From Pseudomonas fulva (lineage in GTDB: Bacteria; Pseudomonadota; Gammaproteobacteria; Pseudomonadales; Pseudomonadaceae), in the NCBI RefSeq assembly GCF_015680705.1, contig NZ_JADNYP010000004.1, forward strand, positions 248,001 through 312,000: a stretch of DNA of 64,000 nt, read 5' to 3'. The number at the start of each line of letters is the position of its first letter. Within the stretch, counting starts at the first letter, position 1. The notes beneath the pieces are model-generated. The model was not told where the DNA came from and ran no database searches. It saw only the letters and a list, made by a program, of their open reading frames with translations. Made by a program: the position numbers and the translations under genes. Shown piece after piece: positions 8,765-19,076 of this stretch.

Positions 8765-10180
<1,416 letters not shown>

Positions 10181-10181
10181 G

Positions 10182-11240
<1,059 letters not shown>

Positions 11241-12524
11241 ATGGGCACGCACGTCATCAAGATGCCGGATATCGGCGAAGGCATCGCTCAGGTCGAACTG
11301 GTGGAATGGTATGTCAAGGTGGGCGACCAGATTGGCGAAGACCAGGTGCTGGCCGATGTCATGACCGACAAGGCCACGGTCGAGATTCCCTCGCCGGTCG
11401 CGGGCAAGGTCCTGTCACTTGGCGGCCAGCCGGGTGAAGTCATGGCCGTGGGCAGCGAACTGATCCGCATCGAGGTCGAAGGCAGCGGCAACCAGGCCGC
11501 TACCCATCCGCCCGAGGCTGTATCCGAGCGGGTCGAGACGAGGCCGCTCGCCGAGGCGGCCCCGCCCCGGACAGCGACCGAGGCCGCCACGCCTGCGCCA
11601 GCCCCGGGCCTGGCCAGCAGCGAGCCGGTGCCCTTCATGCCACGCCAGCCAGGCGAGAAGCCATTGGCCTCCCCCGCCGTGCGCAAGCGTGCGCTGGATG
11701 CCGGTATCGAACTGCGCTACGTGCAAGGCAGCGGGCCGGCCGGCCGGATCCTGCACGAAGACCTGGACGCCTTCATCAGGCGGCCTTGGGCCGGCGCATC
11801 GACCGCGGGCAGCCAGGCCAGGCGCACCGACAGCCAGCAGGTACCCGTCATCGGCCTGCGCCGCAAGATCGCCGAGCGCATGCAGGATGCCAAGCGGCGG
11901 GTCGCGCATTTCAGCTATGTCGAAGAAATCGACGTCACGGCTCTGGAAGCGCTGCGCCAACAGCTCAACCACACGTGGGGCGACAGCCGTGGCAAGCTGA
12001 CCCTGCTGCCACTGCTGATCCGCGCCATGGTCGTCGCGCTGCGTGAGTTCCCGCAGATCAACGCCACCTACGATGATCAGGCCCAGGTCGTCACCCGCCA
12101 CGGTGCCGTGCATGTAGGCATTGCCACGCAGAGCGAGAACGGCTTGATGGTGCCCGTGCTGCGCCATGCCGAGGCCGGCAGCCTCTGGCACAACGCCAGC
12201 GAGATCGCTCGGCTGGCCCAGGCGGCGCGCAGCGGCAAGGCATCCCGCGAGGAGCTGTCCGGCTCGACCATCACCTTGACCAGCCTGGGGGCACTTGGCG
12301 GCATCGTCAGCACGCCGGTGGTGAACACGCCGGAAGTGGCCATCATCGGCGTCAACCGCATGGTCGAGCGTGCGGTGGTGATCGATGGGCAGATCGTCGT
12401 GCGCAAGATGATGAACCTGTCGAGTTCCTTCGACCACCGGGTCATCGATGGCATGGATGCGGCGCTGTTCATCCAGGCGATCCGCGGCCTGCTGGAACAA
12501 CCCGCCTGTCTGTTCGTGGAGTGA
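11241..12524 (+). CDS. bkdB: Branched-chain keto acid dehydrogenase E2 (lipoamide acyltransferase)
   Basis: BkdB (427 aa) is the core of the complex and moves the acyl group from lipoamide to CoA. One lipoyl domain lies at the N-terminus with the modified lysine K44 in TDKATVEI. A Pro/Ala-rich linker (about 85-135) follows, then a peripheral subunit-binding domain (about 140-175, ASPAVRKRALDAGI) and the catalytic domain ending in DHRVIDGMDAA with its catalytic histidine. The gene begins at the base after the bkdA2 stop codon and ends 3 bp before lpdV, so all four genes are one transcript. Confidence 0.95.
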   Translation: MGTHVIKMPDIGEGIAQVELVEWYVKVGDQIGEDQVLADVMTDKATVEIPSPVAGKVLSLGGQPGEVMAVGSELIRIEVEGSGNQAATHPPEAVSERVETRPLAEAAPPRTATEAATPAPAPGLASSEPVPFMPRQPGEKPLASPAVRKRALDAGIELRYVQGSGPAGRILHEDLDAFIRRPWAGASTAGSQARRTDSQQVPVIGLRRKIAERMQDAKRRVAHFSYVEEIDVTALEALRQQLNHTWGDSRGKLTLLPLLIRAMVVALREFPQINATYDDQAQVVTRHGAVHVGIATQSENGLMVPVLRHAEAGSLWHNASEIARLAQAARSGKASREELSGSTITLTSLGALGGIVSTPVVNTPEVAIIGVNRMVERAVVIDGQIVVRKMMNLSSSFDHRVIDGMDAALFIQAIRGLLEQPACLFVE

Positions 12525-12527
12525 ACG

Positions 12528-13916
12528 ATGAAGCAGATCCTTGAAACCAAGTTGCTGGTCATCGGCGGCGGACCCGGCGGCTATGTCGCCGCCATTCGTG
12601 CAGGGCAACTCGGCATCGCCACGATCCTGGTCGAGCGGCAGGCACTGGGCGGCACTTGCCTGAACATCGGCTGCATTCCTTCCAAGGCATTGATCCACGT
12701 CGCCGATCAGTTTCACCGGGCCTGCGGCCAGGCCGAGCATGCCGAACTCGGCATCAGCGTCAGCGCACCGCGCCTGGACATCGGGCGCAGCGTCGCCTGG
12801 AAGGACACCCTGGTCGATCGCCTGACCTCGGGCGTCGCCGCGCTGCTCAAGAAGAACGGTGTACAGGTCATCCACGGCGAGGCCCGGGTCATCGATGGCA
12901 AGCAGGTAGAAGTCGACGGCCAGCGGATTCGCTGCGAACACTTGCTGCTGGCCACAGGTTCCCGCAGCGTGGAACTGCCGATGCTGCCCTTCGGTGGGGC
13001 GGTGATCGCCTCCACCCAGGCTCTGGCCCCGCAGACCCTGCCTCGGCACCTGGTCGTCGTCGGGGCTGGCTACATCGGGCTGGAACTGGGCATCGCCTAT
13101 CGCAAGCTTGGCGCCCAGGTCAGCGTGGTCGAGGCCCGCGAGCGAATCCTGCCCACTTACGACGCCGAACTCACCGCGCCGGTCGTCGAGAAACTGGGCA
13201 AGCTCGGCATCGATCTCTACCTGGGACACACGGTGGAGGGCCATGATCACCAGGGCCAATGCCTGCTCGCGCGCGATGCCAACGGCCAGCAGGTACGCCT
13301 GGAAACCGATCGCGTGCTGGTTGCGGTGGGTCGCCGCCCCAACACCGAGGGTTACGGCCTGGAGTCGCTGGACTTGAACAGGCAAGGCCAGGCGATCGCG
13401 GTGGATCAACGCTGCCAGACCAGCATGCGGAACGTCTGGGCGATTGGCGACCTGACCGGTGAACCGATGCTGGCCCACCGCGCCATGGCCCAGGGCGAAA
13501 TGGTCGCCGAAGTGATCGCCGGGCACGCCAGGCGCTTCGAGCCCACCGTCATCGCGGCCGTCTGCTTTACCGATCCGGAGCTGGTGGTGGTCGGCCTGAC
13601 GCCCGATGCGGCTCGTGAACAGGCGCTGGACACGCTGGTGGCGCAGTTCCCCTTCGCAGCCAACGGCCGGGCCCTGACACTCGAGTCCGGGAGCGGCTTC
13701 GTCCGAGTGGTGGCACGACGTGACAATCACCTGATCCTTGGCTGGCAGGCCGTCGGCGCAGGTGTGTCGGAACTGTCCAGCGCCTTCGCCCAGTCACTGG
13801 AAATGGGCGCGCGCCTGGAAGACATCGCCGGAACCATCCATGCCCATCCGACCCTGGGCGAGGCGGTGCAGGAAGCGGCGTTGCGGGCTTTGGGCCAGGC
13901 TTTGCACGTTTTCTGA
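12528..13916 (+). CDS. lpdV: Dihydrolipoyl dehydrogenase (LPD-Val), E3 of the Bkd complex
   Basis: LpdV (462 aa) re-oxidises dihydrolipoamide and reduces NAD+. It has the FAD-binding [10 protein letters not shown] motif (13-22), the redox disulfide C44-LNIG-C49, the NAD-binding [10 protein letters not shown], and the C-terminal active-site HPTLGE. P. putida carries a dedicated E3 for the branched-chain complex, LPD-Val of about 459 aa; the length and operon-terminal position agree with that. No clear terminator was seen before the convergent gene whose stop lies 9 bp away. Confidence 0.96.
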   Translation: MKQILETKLLVIGGGPGGYVAAIRAGQLGIATILVERQALGGTCLNIGCIPSKALIHVADQFHRACGQAEHAELGISVSAPRLDIGRSVAWKDTLVDRLTSGVAALLKKNGVQVIHGEARVIDGKQVEVDGQRIRCEHLLLATGSRSVELPMLPFGGAVIASTQALAPQTLPRHLVVVGAGYIGLELGIAYRKLGAQVSVVEARERILPTYDAELTAPVVEKLGKLGIDLYLGHTVEGHDHQGQCLLARDANGQQVRLETDRVLVAVGRRPNTEGYGLESLDLNRQGQAIAVDQRCQTSMRNVWAIGDLTGEPMLAHRAMAQGEMVAEVIAGHARRFEPTVIAAVCFTDPELVVVGLTPDAAREQALDTLVAQFPFAANGRALTLESGSGFVRVVARRDNHLILGWQAVGAGVSELSSAFAQSLEMGARLEDIAGTIHAHPTLGEAVQEAALRALGQALHVF

Positions 13917-13924
13917 ACTACAAG

Positions 13925-14299
13925 CTACAGGCAGGACGGTGCTGGGTCAGGTTCGCCGTTGCGCTTTAGCTTGGCGCTTGTTGCTTGCGCTTGGGTGAAC
14001 CAGTCCGCGTAGGGGGTGTTGATGGCCTTGTGGCGGTTGAAGTCGGGGCTGCCATCGCTCCACCAGACCGGACCGCGTTCGCCAAGCGCTACCTTGGCGG
14101 CCTGGACCTGCGCCCTGGCGGCGCGCAGCAGGTCGATAGCGCCAGCGGCCTTGGCCTGCCTGACCTGGCGTCGGGCACTCATCAGTTCATTGACCAGGTG
14201 CTGGCGTTGCGCCTCAGACAAGGACGGGTCGCTGCAGCGCCACAGCACTCCGTTCACGACGAAATAGCGGCCGTCTGGCGTCTGCGGGTAACGGCTCAT
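13925..14299 (-). CDS. Conserved hypothetical protein, 124 aa
   Basis: This soluble 124-aa protein begins MSRYPQTPDGRYFVVNGVLWRC and has a helical, charged centre with an Arg/Ala-rich coil (about 30-75). The GERGPVWWSDGSPDFNRH segment (about 74-91) is the part I recognise from uncharacterised proteins found in many proteobacteria. The function is not known to me. It overlaps the end of the small gene upstream (14296-14475) by four bases in ATGA fashion, so the two are probably translationally coupled. It is convergent with lpdV. Confidence 0.7.
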   Translation of the reverse strand: MSRYPQTPDGRYFVVNGVLWRCSDPSLSEAQRQHLVNELMSARRQVRQAKAAGAIDLLRAARAQVQAAKVALGERGPVWWSDGSPDFNRHKAINTPYADWFTQAQATSAKLKRNGEPDPAPSCL

Positions 14300-14475
14300 T
14301 CGTTGTCGCCGCTCCGTTCGCTCAATGCCACGGCCAGGCGTGCTGCCTCGACATCATCTTCACGGTAATGGACCGCGCCAGCAGCATCGGTGATGACGAA
14401 CAATTCGGACAGACCCGGACGGCGAAGCTCCACCGGGATTCGCTCGCCGGTCAGTTTGGTGACGATGATGGCCAT
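14296..14475 (-). CDS. Small conserved hypothetical protein, 59 aa
   Basis: A 59-aa acidic protein starting MAIIVTKLTGERIPVELR and ending SERSGDNE. The frame can be extended 8 codons upstream, but ATG 14475 has GGAGA 4 bp before it, so I prefer that start. No domain is recognised; it looks like a compact alpha/beta fold without membrane segments or a signal. The stop overlaps the start of the 124-aa gene downstream (ATGA), suggesting the two products act together. Confidence 0.6.
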   Translation of the reverse strand: MAIIVTKLTGERIPVELRRPGLSELFVITDAAGAVHYREDDVEAARLAVALSERSGDNE

Positions 14476-14611
14476 CGCTTCTCCAGATGAGCATGACAAA
14501 CATGTTCTTCTGGACCAGCCAGGTACGAGGAGGTGCGGTCGAATATACCGAGGATGATACCGGCGGGGCGCAATCAGGCGGGCGAAGAGCGATGAACGCT
14601 CGATGCAGGCA

Positions 14612-14686
14612 TGGCGTCCCCGGCAGGAATCGAACCTGCACCGACCCCTTAGGAGGGGGCCGTTCTATCCATTAAACTACAGGGAC
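14612..14686 (-). tRNA. tRNA-Arg(CCT)
   Basis: Cloverleaf read on the minus strand: acceptor GTCCCTG pairs with the 3' strand with one or two G-U pairs. The anticodon loop carries CCT inside ccccctcctaagggg, the T arm has GGTTCGATTCC, and a 3' CCA is encoded at 14612-14614. It stands alone and reads AGG codons. Confidence 0.93.
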
Positions 14687-15090
14687 ATGCATGACCAGCT
14701 TGCTCATCACGCTAGACTCAACAGGCCATCAGCGCAATGCCATCAGTGTCTGCGTTAAGCCAGCTCGACATGACGGCCAAGGATAATGCTCGTTTTTGGT
14801 TCTATACGCAAGTCCAAAGCGTAGCTGTAGACAGTTGCCTGGCATCGGCAGTGAATGCCGAGGATGCCTCGGCCGGGCCGCCAGCATACGCATGAAGATG
14901 AAGCCCAACTATCCGGGCATTTTGCATGACGCTCTACCATGCAGAATGCAAAGTGCAATCGACCGTAAGCTCCGTACGCTTCCAAACGCCTGTTTTTGCT
15001 AGGGAAAATCGCGCCCTCAAGGTTGGCATGCTGCCTGCAACGCTATCGAGCCCCGGCACGCTGCCGAACCGACCCACGCGGAGAACCCTC
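14687..15090. other. 404-bp intergenic region between tRNA-Arg(CCT) and the 62-aa gene
   Basis: No supported gene. Small frames occur on both strands (for example 14755-14985 minus), but they lack a Shine-Dalgarno and resemble no family I know. Base composition is less GC-rich than the neighbours, especially at about 14900-15000. I saw no att-type repeat of the tRNA 3' end and no integrase, so there is no evidence for an island here. Confidence 0.5.
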
Positions 15091-15279
15091 ATGACTCGCC
15101 TGCTGCTTCTGCTCAACACGCTGGCCCTGACATGTGTCGTCACCCTTGGCGTCGTCGAGGTCACTCCGACCCAGACTTCACTGATCGACCAGCGTCCGGG
15201 GCTGATCGCTCGTCAGGCGGTGATGGGTGAGGACGCGCCCAGCCCAACGCTCGTCCGCCATGCGCGCCTGGCCTTCTGA
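15091..15279 (+). CDS. Small putative exported or membrane-anchored protein, 62 aa
   Basis: A 62-aa frame starting MTRLLLLLNTLALTCVVTLG, with a classic hydrophobic N-terminal stretch (3-21) behind one Arg: either a signal peptide without an obvious cleavage site or a single membrane anchor. The remainder is short and polar. GGAG lies 8 bp before the ATG. The stop is directly adjacent to the stop of the convergent phnN. No family is recognised. Support is the ribosome binding site plus the membrane segment only. Confidence 0.4.
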   Translation: MTRLLLLLNTLALTCVVTLGVVEVTPTQTSLIDQRPGLIARQAVMGEDAPSPTLVRHARLAF

Positions 15280-15888
15280 TCAGTCTCGCGCGCCGGTGAT
15301 GCCATTGCGCTCGAGCAATGCGATGAAAGCATTGACGGTGTCCTGCAGCGATCCCGAGTTGTCGAGTAGATGGACAGCAGCATCCCTTGCAGGTTCAAGA
15401 CTTTCATTGCGCGCCAGCCGCGCCTCGATCTGCAGATCGCTCTCCCGGCCCCGCTCGCGCAAACGCTGACGCAGCACCTGCGGCTGCACGTAAAGCCAGA
15501 CGAGCAACATGTCCGGATAGCGCCGTAGCGCTTGCGCCTGGTACTCGCGCGAGCCGTTGACCAGCACCGAGCTGCCGCTTGCCAGCCAATCATCCACTTC
15601 CTTGGCGATGCCATATCCCAGACCGTTGGCCCGCCAGTGCATGGCGAACGTCCCCTGCCGCACCATCTGCTCGAACGCCTCAAGGGTCACCCCGATCGCC
15701 TGCTCGCCCTTGGACTCGGCGGACCTGGTGATCACCCGCCGGACCCGTTGGATACCGCGTTGCGCCAACCAAGGCGCGGCGGCCTCGATCAGCGAGTCCT
15801 TGCCGACACCCGATGGACCGACCAGATAAATGAGACGTCCGGGAACGGTTGGCAAAGGTTTCTCACTTGCTTCATGCTGCATAGCCAC
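15280..15888 (-). CDS. phnN: Ribose 1,5-bisphosphate phosphokinase PhnN
   Basis: PhnN (202 aa) phosphorylates ribose 1,5-bisphosphate to PRPP, classically at the end of C-P lyase phosphonate breakdown. It is guanylate-kinase-like, with P-loop LVGPSGVGKDS (about 22-32), RRVITRSAES and the lid region GLGYGI. No other phn gene is visible here, so this copy is an orphan and could instead serve a PRPP bypass. The start is either GTG 15888, with AAGG 8-9 bp upstream, or ATG 15882; the GTG form is given. Confidence 0.85.
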   Translation of the reverse strand: MAMQHEASEKPLPTVPGRLIYLVGPSGVGKDSLIEAAAPWLAQRGIQRVRRVITRSAESKGEQAIGVTLEAFEQMVRQGTFAMHWRANGLGYGIAKEVDDWLASGSSVLVNGSREYQAQALRRYPDMLLVWLYVQPQVLRQRLRERGRESDLQIEARLARNESLEPARDAAVHLLDNSGSLQDTVNAFIALLERNGITGARD

Positions 15889-16225
15889 TATGCTCTGCCT
15901 TGGGAACCTGATTGTCAGGATTTTCCACCATCATGGTCGCTCGTTTCCAGATTTTGACGACAGTTGATTGACAGTAGGACTGGCTGGAAATCCAGAAACT
16001 TTTCAAACCAGTCCGCATTTCTGATAATTGGTACTGGCACCACGCTGCTACCGGGCTCACTATTTGTCACAGATTTGACGCCAAGGAAACGGCGACCTTG
16101 AGGCAAGATGAGCAGCTAAATCACGACTCGGTTGAACATTTTGTCGTCGTCACGGTCGTAGTTCCACCGTGCGGCCAATTTCGAGAACCGCTTCCCCCTC
16201 TGAACCAGAAATCCGGTCAATTTAT
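15889..16225. other. 337-bp leader/promoter region of amrZ
   Basis: A relatively AT-rich intergenic stretch between phnN and amrZ with no gene. At 15996-16025 an AAACTT / TCTGA pair separated by about 18 bp loosely resembles the AlgU(sigma-22) pattern GAACTT-N16-17-TCTGA, which drives amrZ in P. aeruginosa. The spacer is one or two bases long, so this is weak. The amrZ ATG has no strong Shine-Dalgarno. No clear AmrZ site was found by eye. Confidence 0.4.
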
Positions 16226-16552
16226 ATGCGCCCAATGAAACAGGCTATCTATTCGAGCCGCACTGCTGACAAGTTTGTCGTCCGCCTGCCTGATGGGATG
16301 CGTGAGCGCATTGCCGAAGTAGCTCGCAACCACCATCGCAGCATGAATTCCGAGATCATCGCCCGCCTGGAGCAAAGCCTTATTCAGGAAGGCGCCTTGG
16401 GCGACGATCTGAGCATGCGTCTGGACAGCCCCGAGCTTTCGCTGCATGAACGCGAGCTGTTGCAACGTTTCCGCCAGCTGTCGCACCGCCAACAGAACGC
16501 GCTGGTCGCCTTGATTGCCCACGACGTGGAAATGGCCGCCGACGCCTCCTGA
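16226..16552 (+). CDS. amrZ: Ribbon-helix-helix transcriptional regulator AmrZ (AlgZ)
   Basis: AmrZ (108 aa) is an Arc-type ribbon-helix-helix DNA-binding protein that controls alginate, motility and c-di-GMP genes in Pseudomonas. The beta-strand and helix region [22 protein letters not shown] (about 12-33; read as two adjacent parts) is followed by [18 protein letters not shown], the Arc signature. The C-terminal tetramerisation tail reads [21 protein letters not shown]. The frame is open upstream, but [17 protein letters not shown] is the known N-terminus. It is followed by a strong terminator shared with mgtE. Confidence 0.94.
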   Translation: MRPMKQAIYSSRTADKFVVRLPDGMRERIAEVARNHHRSMNSEIIARLEQSLIQEGALGDDLSMRLDSPELSLHERELLQRFRQLSHRQQNALVALIAHDVEMAADAS

Positions 16553-16574
16553 TCGACCTACCGCCGCCGCACAG

Positions 16575-16618
16575 CCCTAACGTAAAAAGCCAGCGAAAGC
16601 TGGCTTTTTACGTTAGGG
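16575..16618. terminator. Bidirectional intrinsic terminator between amrZ and mgtE
   Basis: A perfect 20-bp inverted repeat (16575-16594 and 16599-16618) with a GAAA loop. The stem contains an A5 run on one arm and T5 on the other, so each strand yields a GC-containing hairpin with a U tract. It serves amrZ (plus) and mgtE (minus), which converge on it. Confidence 0.88.
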
Positions 16619-16629
16619 CAGGCAAATGC

Positions 16630-18072
16630 TCAGAGCAGGAACAGCGTAGCCAGGCCAAGGAAGATGAAGAAGCCGCCGCTGTCGGTCACGGCCGTGATCA
16701 TCACGCTCGATCCCATCGCCGGGTCCCGCCCCAGGCGCACCAGGGTCATGGGGATCAGCACCCCCATCAGGGCTGCCAGCAACAGGTTGAGGGTCATGGC
16801 CGCGGTCATCACGACTCCGAGTGACCAGCTGCCATAAAGCACGAAGGCCACCACGCCGATCACCCCACCCCAGATCAGGCCGTTGAGCAGGGACACGGCC
16901 AGCTCCTTGCGCATCAGGCGCCGAGTATTGCCAGGCGCCACCTGATCCAGGGCCATTGCCCGAACGATCATGGTAATGGTCTGGTTGCCAGAGTTGCCGC
17001 CGATGCCAGCCACGATCGGCATCAGGGCCGCTAGCGCCACGAGTTTTTCGATGGAGCCTTCGAACAGGCCGATCACCCGTGAAGCCAGGAAAGCGGTGAT
17101 GAGGTTGATGGCCAGCCAGGCCCAGCGGTTTCGCAGCGAGCGCCAGACCGAAGCGAAGATGTCTTCCTCTTCACGCAGACCGGCCATGTTCAGCACTTCG
17201 CTCTCGCTCTCCTCGCGGATCAGGTCGACCATTTCGTCAATGGTCAGACGCCCGATCAAGCGACCGTTCTTGTCCACCACCGGCGCGGAGACCAGGTCGT
17301 AGCGCTCGAACGCCTGCGCTGCATCGTAGGCATCCTCGTCGGGATGGAAGGTGACCGGATCACTGGCCATGACCTCGGCGACCTTGCGTTCCGGATCGTT
17401 GACCAGCAGGCGCTTGATCGGTAGCACACCCTTGAGGATGCCTTCATGGTCGACCACGAACAGTTTGTCGGTATGGCCCGGCAGTTCCTTGAGTCGACGC
17501 AGGTAGCGCAACACGACCTCCAGGCTGACATCTTCGCGGATGGTCACCATCTCGAAGTCCATCAGCGCGCCGATCTGTTCTTCGTCGTAGCTCAGCGCCG
17601 AGCGTACCCGCTCACGCTGCTGGGCATCGAGGCTCTCCATGAGTTCATGGACGACGTCACGCGGCAGTTCCGGAGCCAGGTCCGCCAGCTCGTCAGCGTC
17701 CATTTCCTTGGCCGCCGCGAGCAGCTCGTGGTTGTCCATGTCCGCGATCAAGGTTTCCCGGACCGCGTCGGACACCTCGAGCAGGATGTCACCGTCCCGA
17801 TCGGAGCGCACCAGCTGCCAGACCGTCAGACGATCTTCCAGCGGGAGTGCTTCGAGGATATAGGCGATGTCGGCAGGGTGCAGGTCGTCGAGCTTGCGCT
17901 GCAGCTCGACCAGGTTCTGCCGATGGACCAGATTCTCCACCAGGTCCTGGTGCTGGCCTTCCTGCCGATGGGTCAGGTCTTCGACGATCCGCTGGCGTTG
18001 CAGCAGGTCGACCACTTGGGCAAGACGGTCTTGCAAGCTTTCTTGAGCTTTCTTGGCTTCGACTTCGGTCAT
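16630..18072 (-). CDS. mgtE: Magnesium transporter MgtE
   Basis: MgtE (480 aa) is a Mg2+-gated inner-membrane magnesium channel. It has the N-terminal helical domain (about 35-130, with LHPADIAYILEALPLEDR), two CBS domains (about 135-255) that sense cytosolic Mg2+, and five C-terminal membrane helices (about 290-480). The GIGGNSGNQTITMIVRAMAL pore signature is present. I chose ATG 18072 because GGAG lies 7 bp upstream. It converges on amrZ across a strong terminator. No Mg2+-responsive leader was recognised upstream. Confidence 0.94.
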   Translation of the reverse strand: MTEVEAKKAQESLQDRLAQVVDLLQRQRIVEDLTHRQEGQHQDLVENLVHRQNLVELQRKLDDLHPADIAYILEALPLEDRLTVWQLVRSDRDGDILLEVSDAVRETLIADMDNHELLAAAKEMDADELADLAPELPRDVVHELMESLDAQQRERVRSALSYDEEQIGALMDFEMVTIREDVSLEVVLRYLRRLKELPGHTDKLFVVDHEGILKGVLPIKRLLVNDPERKVAEVMASDPVTFHPDEDAYDAAQAFERYDLVSAPVVDKNGRLIGRLTIDEMVDLIREESESEVLNMAGLREEEDIFASVWRSLRNRWAWLAINLITAFLASRVIGLFEGSIEKLVALAALMPIVAGIGGNSGNQTITMIVRAMALDQVAPGNTRRLMRKELAVSLLNGLIWGGVIGVVAFVLYGSWSLGVVMTAAMTLNLLLAALMGVLIPMTLVRLGRDPAMGSSVMITAVTDSGGFFIFLGLATLFLL

Positions 18073-18430
18073 AGGCGAACTCCACTCCCAGCCGCGGAGC
18101 ACGCCGGGAGAATCAATCTGACAGATTCAGCTTGGTAACGAGGGTTATTGAGTAACTACTGGGTAAGTCCATGGTGGTATTCCACAAGCCCCGGCGGGGC
18201 TGACGGGCGCAATCATACACTGACTGGACAGTCGGATCGCTTAAATTTTTGGTCGAACAATTGTTTGCGCGGTAAAGCTATGACCGCACACGAGCTGATC
18301 AGTGCCAACCGACGAAATACTCGAGACAGAGCGCATCGAAGGCAGGCGCTCGACGAAGTCGAAGCTTCGAATTGGGATGAGAAAATCGCGGAAAAAGAAA
18401 AACCCGCTACGAGAGCGGGCTTCAATGATA
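18073..18430. other. 358-bp region between mgtE and the tRNA-Arg cluster
   Basis: It contains the terminator of the tRNA operon (18387-18422) and the mgtE upstream region. A short GC-rich hairpin (AGCCCC-ggc-GGGGCT, about 18187-18201) lies in the mgtE leader. The small frames here are not supported as genes. Confidence 0.5.
18387..18422 (-). terminator. Intrinsic terminator of the tRNA-Ser/Arg operon
   Basis: On the minus strand AAGCCCGCT-ctcgt-AGCGGGTTTTTCTTTTT: a 6-bp GC stem extended by wobble and A-T pairs, then a T-rich tract. It lies 9 bp after the last tRNA-Arg copy. Confidence 0.85.
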
Positions 18431-18507
18431 TGGCGGACCCAAGAGGATTCGAACCTCTGACCGCTCGGTTCGTAGCCGAGTACTCTATCCAGCTGAGCTA
18501 TGGGTCC
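18431..18507 (-). tRNA. tRNA-Arg(ACG), copy 3 (promoter-distal)
   Basis: Minus-strand cloverleaf: 5' GGACCCATAGCTCAGCTGG, anticodon loop CTACGAA (anticodon ACG), T arm GGTTCGAATCC, encoded CCA at 18431-18433. It is identical over its full length to the two copies upstream. Confidence 0.95.
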
Positions 18508-18580
18508 AGGGTGGTAGTTTTAGACCAGATTACCACTGGTTGATGATGTCTGCCCCGACTTGCAAGGCCAACTTCATGAA

Positions 18581-18657
18581 TGGCGGACCCAAGAGGATTC
18601 GAACCTCTGACCGCTCGGTTCGTAGCCGAGTACTCTATCCAGCTGAGCTATGGGTCC
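18581..18657 (-). tRNA. tRNA-Arg(ACG), copy 2
   Basis: Sequence identical to the neighbouring tRNA-Arg(ACG) copies, offset by exactly 150 bp. It includes an encoded CCA at 18581-18583. Confidence 0.95.
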
Positions 18658-18730
18658 AGGGTGGTAGTTTTAGACCAGATTACCACTGGTTGAATGATGT
18701 TGCCCCGACTTGCAAGGCCAACTTCATAAA

Positions 18731-18807
18731 TGGCGGACCCAAGAGGATTCGAACCTCTGACCGCTCGGTTCGTAGCCGAGTACTCTATCCAGCTGAGCTA
18801 TGGGTCC
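18731..18807 (-). tRNA. tRNA-Arg(ACG), copy 1 (promoter-proximal)
   Basis: Identical to the other two copies, again 150 bp from its neighbour, with CCA encoded at 18731-18733. It follows tRNA-Ser(GCT) in the same transcription unit (106-bp gap). Confidence 0.95.
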
Positions 18808-18913
18808 GTGTCTTGCCGCGCATTATAGTTCGCAAATCTGATTTGGCAACTTATTTTCGTTTAAAATCAACGACTTAAGAAGCCATTCAATGTTCTGCGC
18901 CCTACACGAATAA

Positions 18914-19004
18914 TGGCGGTGAGGGGGGGATTCGAACCCCCGATACCCTTTTGAGGTATACTCCCTTAGCAGGGGAGCGCCTTCGGCCACTCGGCCACCT
19001 CACC
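18914..19004 (-). tRNA. tRNA-Ser(GCT)
   Basis: A 91-nt class II tRNA with a long variable arm (tataccctcaaaagggtat). The anticodon GCT sits in ctcccctGCTaagggag, with T arm GGTTCGAATCC and encoded CCA at 18914-18916. It is the first gene of the Ser-Arg-Arg-Arg operon. Confidence 0.95.
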
Positions 19005-19018
19005 GCAACACGGGGCGT

Positions 19019-19047
19019 ATAATAACCAGACCCTTCCCCGTTTGCAA
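19019..19047 (-). promoter_or_regulatory. Sigma-70 promoter of the tRNA-Ser/Arg operon
   Basis: On the minus strand TTGCAA (19047-19042), a 17-bp spacer, then TATTAT (19024-19019). A GC-rich discriminator (acgccccg) follows, as in stable-RNA promoters under stringent control. The mature tRNA-Ser 5' end is at 19004. Confidence 0.7.
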
Positions 19048-19076
19048 ACCCTTTTTCTAAAAAAAATCGAGAAAAA

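Larger units (their letters stand above)
18431..18807. repeat. Tandem 150-bp repeat carrying tRNA-Arg(ACG)
   Basis: Two and a half units: 77-bp tRNA plus a 73-bp spacer (18508-18580 and 18658-18730), with only a few spacer differences. The spacers hold a GTGGTA...TACCAC inverted pair that could guide tRNA processing. The pattern indicates recent tandem duplication or gene conversion. Confidence 0.9.

Noticed and set aside
11415..13730. 771-codon open frame on the minus strand
   Set aside because: Antisense shadow of bkdB and lpdV; composition is rich in His, Gln and Arg with no family similarity.
14612..15090. Possible genomic-island junction at tRNA-Arg(CCT)
   Set aside because: No integrase gene and no direct repeat of the tRNA 3' end found in the flanking sequence.
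18073..18386. Mg2+-sensing leader or riboswitch ahead of mgtE
   Set aside because: Only one short GC hairpin was seen; no conserved riboswitch core is recognisable by eye.
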